From positions 37,961 to 101,960 of the forward strand of contig DHHF01000011.1 of the NCBI GenBank assembly GCA_002403155.1: a stretch of 64,000 nt of DNA, written 5' to 3'. The notes below the pieces were generated by a model. That model had not been told where the DNA came from, searched no databases, and saw nothing but the letters and a program-made list of their open reading frames with translations. The DNA is from Sulfurovum sp. UBA4779 (GTDB lineage Bacteria; Campylobacterota; Campylobacteria; Campylobacterales; Sulfurovaceae). Shown here one piece after another: positions 60,354 through 64,000 of the stretch. The translations under genes were made by a program, and so were the position numbers. Within the stretch, counting starts at the first letter, position 1. The number at the start of each line of letters is the position of its first letter.

Positions 60354-61723
60354 GCGCCTCCATCTACAGAGAGTACGACATCAGGGGAATTTTCGGCGAA
60401 GAGCTTGACGAAAACAGGGTGAAGAAGATCGGGCTGCACCTGGCAAAAGCATTGCTTCAAAAAGACAAAGAGGCGCGCTATATCGCGGTGGGGTATGATG
60501 CCAGGACGCATTCGCCCCTTTTGAAAGAGTGGCTTGCTTCGGGCATCCGTGCGGCGGGGTTGGAGGTGCTTGATATGGGGATGGTGCCCACCCCGGTGAA
60601 CTATTTTGCCAATTATATCGATTTTGACGGGATGCAGCCTGACGGCTCCGTGATGATCACCGGTTCGCACAACCCGCCTCAGTACAACGGATTTAAGATC
60701 ACCCTCAAGAGAGATCCTTTTTTCGGCGAGGAGATCTATGCGCTGGGCAAAAAGATCGCAGCCGACAGCACCGAGATCCCCGACGACACCGCCACGATCA
60801 AGATCGAGGCAAAAGAGCGGTATATCGACTATATCATCCAAGCGTTTTCCCATCTGAAGCTTGAAGGCAGACGTTTTGTGTTCGACTGCGGCAACGGCGT
60901 AGCCGGCGTGGTTTTGAGAGATATCCTTGAGGGGCTTGGCATCAAGTACGAAATCCTTTTTGAAACGCCTGACGGCACCTTCCCCAATCACCATCCCGAC
61001 CCAAGCGACGAGCATAACCTCGAAGAGATCAAAGCGGCGCTTTTGAAAGGCGGGTTTGATTTCGGGTTTGCCTATGACGGCGATGCAGACCGTATCGCGC
61101 TGCTTTCGCCAAAGTACAACTTCAAAGGCGACGTGTTGGCGATATTTTTCTCCGGGTTTATGGACCGTCCTGTCGTGATCGGCGAAGTGAAATGTTCGCA
61201 GGTGATGTACGATACGATCAACACCTACGGCAAAGCCGTGATGTACAAAACAGGCCATTCCAACCTCAAAGTCAAGATCAAAGAGATGAATGCCGACTTT
61301 GCAGCCGAAGTGTCGGGGCATCTGTTTTTTAACGACAGGTATTTCGGGTACGATGATGCGATCTATGCGACGCTAAGAGCGCTGGAGCTGATCGATAGGG
61401 GGTTTGACTTCGACGCGGCATACGAAGCGCTGCCGCACGTCTATGTGACGCCCGAGATCAACCTCACCGTCACCGAAGAGGGCAAATTTGCAACGATAGA
61501 CGCCCTCAAGGCCGCTTTGCGCCATCCGCCCTCCTTTATGCCGCCCATCAAAGAGATCATCACCGTAGACGGCGTGAGGATCGTGTTTGAAAAAGGGTGG
61601 GGCTTGGTGCGTGCAAGCAACACCACGCCGAAACTGGTCACGCGGTTTGAAGCAGATACGGCGGAAAACGCAAAATGCTATCAGGATGCATTGATGCGAT
61701 TGCTCAAGGAGGTCAAGCCATGA
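60350..61723 (+). CDS. Phosphomannomutase/phosphoglucomutase (AlgC/ManB type)
   Basis: A 457-residue alpha-D-phosphohexomutase. The phosphoserine is Ser106 in ITGSHNPPQYNGFK. The metal loop FAYDGDADRIALLS is near 240. The sugar-specificity loop EVSGHLFFNDRYFGYDDA is near 320 with Glu-x-Ser-Gly-His. It interconverts hexose 1- and 6-phosphates for GDP-mannose or UDP-glucose supply. It overlaps galE and galU each by ATGA, so these are translated together. Confidence 0.93.
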   Translation: MSASIYREYDIRGIFGEELDENRVKKIGLHLAKALLQKDKEARYIAVGYDARTHSPLLKEWLASGIRAAGLEVLDMGMVPTPVNYFANYIDFDGMQPDGSVMITGSHNPPQYNGFKITLKRDPFFGEEIYALGKKIAADSTEIPDDTATIKIEAKERYIDYIIQAFSHLKLEGRRFVFDCGNGVAGVVLRDILEGLGIKYEILFETPDGTFPNHHPDPSDEHNLEEIKAALLKGGFDFGFAYDGDADRIALLSPKYNFKGDVLAIFFSGFMDRPVVIGEVKCSQVMYDTINTYGKAVMYKTGHSNLKVKIKEMNADFAAEVSGHLFFNDRYFGYDDAIYATLRALELIDRGFDFDAAYEALPHVYVTPEINLTVTEEGKFATIDALKAALRHPPSFMPPIKEIITVDGVRIVFEKGWGLVRASNTTPKLVTRFEADTAENAKCYQDALMRLLKEVKP

Positions 61724-62562
61724 TAAAAAAATGTTTATTTCCTGCCGCGGGGTACGGGACGCGGTTTTTGCCCGCGACCAAAGCGATCCCCAAAGAGATG
61801 CTGCCCATTCTGACCAAACCTCTGATGCAGTACGGGGTTGAAGAGGCATATGAAGCGGGCATAGGGACGATGGCGATCGTCACAGGCCGCGGCAAGCGTG
61901 CGATTGAAGATCATTTTGATGTCTCCTATGAGCTGGAACATCAGATCAGAGGAGGGGCTAAGGAAGTGCTTCTTGATGAGATCCGGTCCTTGATCTCCCG
62001 CTGTACCTTTTCTTATACGCGGCAAGTCGAGATGAAAGGGCTGGGCCATGCGATCCTTACAGGCGAGACGCTGATCGGCCATGAGCCCTTTGCGGTGATC
62101 CTTGCGGACGATCTGTGTGACAATGAAGGGGATGAGGGGGGCGTATTGTCTCAAATGGTTGCGCTCTATGAGCGGTACGGCTGTTCGATCGTCGCGATCG
62201 AAGAGGTTTCGAAAGAAGAGACAAACAAATACGGCATCATTGCAGGCGATGAGATAGAGCCGGGGGTTTTCCGGATCAGCCACATGGTCGAAAAACCCGA
62301 CCCCAAAGAGGCTCCCTCAAACCTTGCCATCATCGGAAGGTATATCCTCACCCCGGACATCTTCGATATCCTCAGGGAAACCAAACCGGGCAAAGGCGGA
62401 GAGATCCAGATCACCGATGCGCTTTTGACGCAGGCTCAAAACAGCAAAGTGCTGGGGGTTAGATTTAAGGGGAAACGGTTTGACTGCGGAAGCGTGGAGG
62501 GGTTTGTCAAGGCCACCAACTATTTTTACCAAAAGCAGGCAAGCAGCGATGAAGTACGCTAA
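61720..62562 (+). CDS. galU: UTP-glucose-1-phosphate uridylyltransferase
   Basis: GalU makes UDP-glucose from UTP and glucose 1-phosphate. KKCLFPAAGYGTRFLPATKA (residues 3-22) is the nucleotide site, KEMLPILTKPLMQYGVEEA follows, and ILADDLCDNEGDE near 128 has the metal Asp. EKPDPKEAPSNLAIIGRYIL is near 196. The 280 residues match. ATG chosen because it overlaps the mutase stop. The product feeds GalE and the glycosyltransferases. Confidence 0.96.
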   Translation: MIKKCLFPAAGYGTRFLPATKAIPKEMLPILTKPLMQYGVEEAYEAGIGTMAIVTGRGKRAIEDHFDVSYELEHQIRGGAKEVLLDEIRSLISRCTFSYTRQVEMKGLGHAILTGETLIGHEPFAVILADDLCDNEGDEGGVLSQMVALYERYGCSIVAIEEVSKEETNKYGIIAGDEIEPGVFRISHMVEKPDPKEAPSNLAIIGRYILTPDIFDILRETKPGKGGEIQITDALLTQAQNSKVLGVRFKGKRFDCGSVEGFVKATNYFYQKQASSDEVR

Positions 62563-63754
62563 AAATTTTTACCAGATCAGATCCAATGACGAGATATTTG
62601 AAAAAATCGTACAGGAAAAAGAGAGCATAGGCTACTATGCCCTTCCTTTTTGCGATACCGCACCCATCAAGGCGTTTGCCAAAACCGTCAAGCAAAAAGA
62701 TATCGTCATCGTAGGGATCGGGGGAAGTTCGCTGGGGACTTATGCGATCCACCGGTTTTTGATGGACAAAGAAAACAGCAAAAAGCTCCACTTTTTAGAA
62801 TCGACCGATCCCATCGAGCTGCAGCGAAAGATCAAAAAGATCGATCTTGAGCATGCGCTCTTTGTGGTCATCAGCAAATCGGGAACCACGATAGAGACGA
62901 TCGCGATCCTCAAATACCTCCACTCCCTTATCGAGATCGACGCCGCCAATACGATCTGCATCACCGAAGAGGAGAGCAAACTGCATGCGTTTGCGCAAAC
63001 CAAAGCGATCCGGACGTTTGCGATACCCAAAAACGTCGGCGGGAGATTTTCAGCCTTCTCCAACGTCGGCCTGATCCCCCTTGCGATCGTGGGGCTGGAT
63101 ATCGATAGGCTGCTGGAGGGGTGCCGGGAGGTATATGAGAGCTTTTTTGACAAAGAGGCCTATTTTGATATCCTGATGGAAAAAGCACGGTTTTTGGTCG
63201 AAAACAAAAACCGCTTCAACATCAATGTGGTCTTTTCATACTCCTCTTTGCTTGAAGGGTTCAACAAATGGTACATCCAGCTGTGGGGCGAGAGCCTTGG
63301 CAAGCCCAACATCAACGGCACCAGACAGGCGCTCACCCCCGTAGGGCTCATAGGCCCCATCGACCAGCACTCTTTTTTGCAGCTCATCATCGAAGGAAAA
63401 AGGGACAAAACCGTAACCTTTATCAAGATAGAGGATTTTCAAGACGAGATGAGCGTGCCGGATATCTCGCTTCCTTCTTTGGAGGAGCTGGACTATCTCA
63501 ATAGATTCAAATTTAAAGATCTCATCAACCGTCAGGCCGATGCGACGATAAAGGCCATCGACGATCTTAAGGACATCCCTTATGATGTCATCACCATAGA
63601 GTCCCAGGACGAATACAACATGGGAAAACTGATGTACGCCTATGAGCTGCTTACCTCGATCGTCGGAAGTTTCGTACAGATCGACACTTACAATCAGCCC
63701 GGAGTAGAAGCGGGCAAAGCCATCTTCAAAGAAAGCCTTACAACACGCCCCTAA
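62549..63754 (+). CDS. pgi: Glucose-6-phosphate isomerase
   Basis: Interconverts glucose 6-phosphate and fructose 6-phosphate. The 401 residues are short, as known in the Campylobacterota (about 400 versus 550 in E. coli). Signatures: VGIGGSSLGTYAIHRFL near 55, SKSGTTIETIAILKYL near 110, NVGGRFSAFSNVGLIPL near 160, QHSFLQLIIEGKRDK near 270 and QPGVEAGK at the end. Start MKYAKNFYQIRSN; overlaps galU by 14 bases. It links glycolytic sugar phosphate to galU. Confidence 0.95.
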   Translation: MKYAKNFYQIRSNDEIFEKIVQEKESIGYYALPFCDTAPIKAFAKTVKQKDIVIVGIGGSSLGTYAIHRFLMDKENSKKLHFLESTDPIELQRKIKKIDLEHALFVVISKSGTTIETIAILKYLHSLIEIDAANTICITEEESKLHAFAQTKAIRTFAIPKNVGGRFSAFSNVGLIPLAIVGLDIDRLLEGCREVYESFFDKEAYFDILMEKARFLVENKNRFNINVVFSYSSLLEGFNKWYIQLWGESLGKPNINGTRQALTPVGLIGPIDQHSFLQLIIEGKRDKTVTFIKIEDFQDEMSVPDISLPSLEELDYLNRFKFKDLINRQADATIKAIDDLKDIPYDVITIESQDEYNMGKLMYAYELLTSIVGSFVQIDTYNQPGVEAGKAIFKESLTTRP

Positions 63755-63789
63755 GCAAGGCCGGTTTGGCGAAAATGACGATTTTTACG

Positions 63790-63830
63790 CTGCTTTTTCT
63801 CTTGTGCTTGCACTCTCTGTGAGAAAGCAG
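63790..63830. other. Imperfect hairpin in the gap after pgi
   Basis: CTGCTTTTTCTC and GAGAAAGCAG pair with a two-base bulge across a 19-base loop. About 30 bases further, 63853-63880 contains ATCTCCGCAGGAATGACGGG. This resembles dispersed intergenic repeats known from many bacteria, though only one copy is in the window. Confidence 0.35.
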
Positions 63831-63913
63831 TTTGACTTTGCTTAACGCTTTTCATCTCCGCAGGAATGACGGGAGGGGGCAGGAAAGAGAAATTTAAAAT
63901 ATATAAAACAGTC

Positions 63914-63942
63914 TTTACAACAATGACTAAATAGTATATAAT
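63914..63942 (+). promoter_or_regulatory. Strong sigma70-type promoter before the last gene
   Basis: TTTACA (63914-63919) and TATAAT (63937-63942) with 17-base spacing, 24 bases before an ATG with AAAAAGGA ribosome site. Confidence 0.75.
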
Positions 63943-63965
63943 TGTCCTTATTAAAAAGGATAAAA

Positions 63966-64000
63966 ATGAAAGAATTGTTCCAAAGAATCATTACGGATTT
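63966..64000 (+). CDS. Start of an unidentified gene, cut by the window end
   Basis: Only eleven complete codons (MKELFQRIITD) are visible. The promoter and AAAAAGGA ribosome site make it a real gene start. The family cannot be determined from so little sequence. Confidence 0.65.
   Translation, partial: MKELFQRIITD

Noticed and set aside
60293..61321. 342-codon open frame antisense to the phosphohexomutase
   Set aside because: Same reason: the plus strand encodes an intact enzyme with all motifs.

Overview
The window is bacterial chromosome from a Campylobacterota (Epsilonproteobacteria) lineage, most likely a Sulfurovum/Sulfurimonas-type organism. This rests on protein style and gene neighbourhoods: rplI-hslV-hslU-era, a Campylobacter Cts-like DNA-uptake/type II-like operon, an HslV with an MFEA extension, GyrA with Thr86, and very tight packing with 1-14 bp overlaps. 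The genus is inference; no rRNA is present. About 60 protein genes, one tRNA-Asn and one insertion-sequence remnant are visible. There are no CRISPR arrays, prophages or intact transposons.

Layout. 1-11.2 kb is core metabolism and proteostasis: trpC, a YqeY-like protein, a small possibly leaderless gene, a TPR protein coupled to a small CxxC protein, pdxJ-pdxA diverging from argG across a shared -10 region, an M3 oligopeptidase, then rplI-hslV-hslU-era. 11.3-20.1 kb is an eight-gene MSHA/type II-like operon whose last six genes follow the order I recall for Campylobacter ctsR-D-P-X-E-F: a PilM-PilN fusion, PilO-like, PilP-like, secretin, ExeA-like ATPase, TPR protein, GspE ATPase and GspF platform. 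No pilin is encoded nearby. 20.2-22.4 kb holds kdsB, hemH and a YigZ protein.

22.4-27.5 kb is a nitrogen island read on the minus strand. A degenerate NtrC-like and a degenerate NtrB-like gene overlap each other and lie upstream of amt-PII-amt-PII. The two PII genes are identical except for one synonymous base while the two Amt proteins are clearly different, which points to recent duplication or gene conversion. Palindromic AT-rich sites precede both amt genes.

27.5-42.8 kb carries a stand-alone DUF234 nuclease-like protein, mltG head-to-head with an AsmA-like protein (their ATGs share bases), secA with a LolC/E-type permease, lolA, rmuC, ppk2, an ABC-F ATPase, yebC, a small thioredoxin-like protein and exbB-exbD. 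43-48 kb is the tightly coupled gyrA-asd-yqhA-hemE series. tRNA-Asn follows, with a broken IS30 transposase and a glycine-zipper lipoprotein.

48.9-63.8 kb is a surface-polysaccharide locus: a TviB/TviC-type pair making UDP-HexNAcA, a flippase, a hexapeptide acyltransferase, four overlapping GT4 glycosyltransferases, a DUF218 protein, a fifth GT4, then galE, a phosphohexomutase, galU and pgi for sugar-nucleotide supply. No initiating phosphosugar transferase or obvious polymerase is seen, so the pathway must be completed elsewhere. The window ends at the start of an unidentified gene behind a strong promoter.
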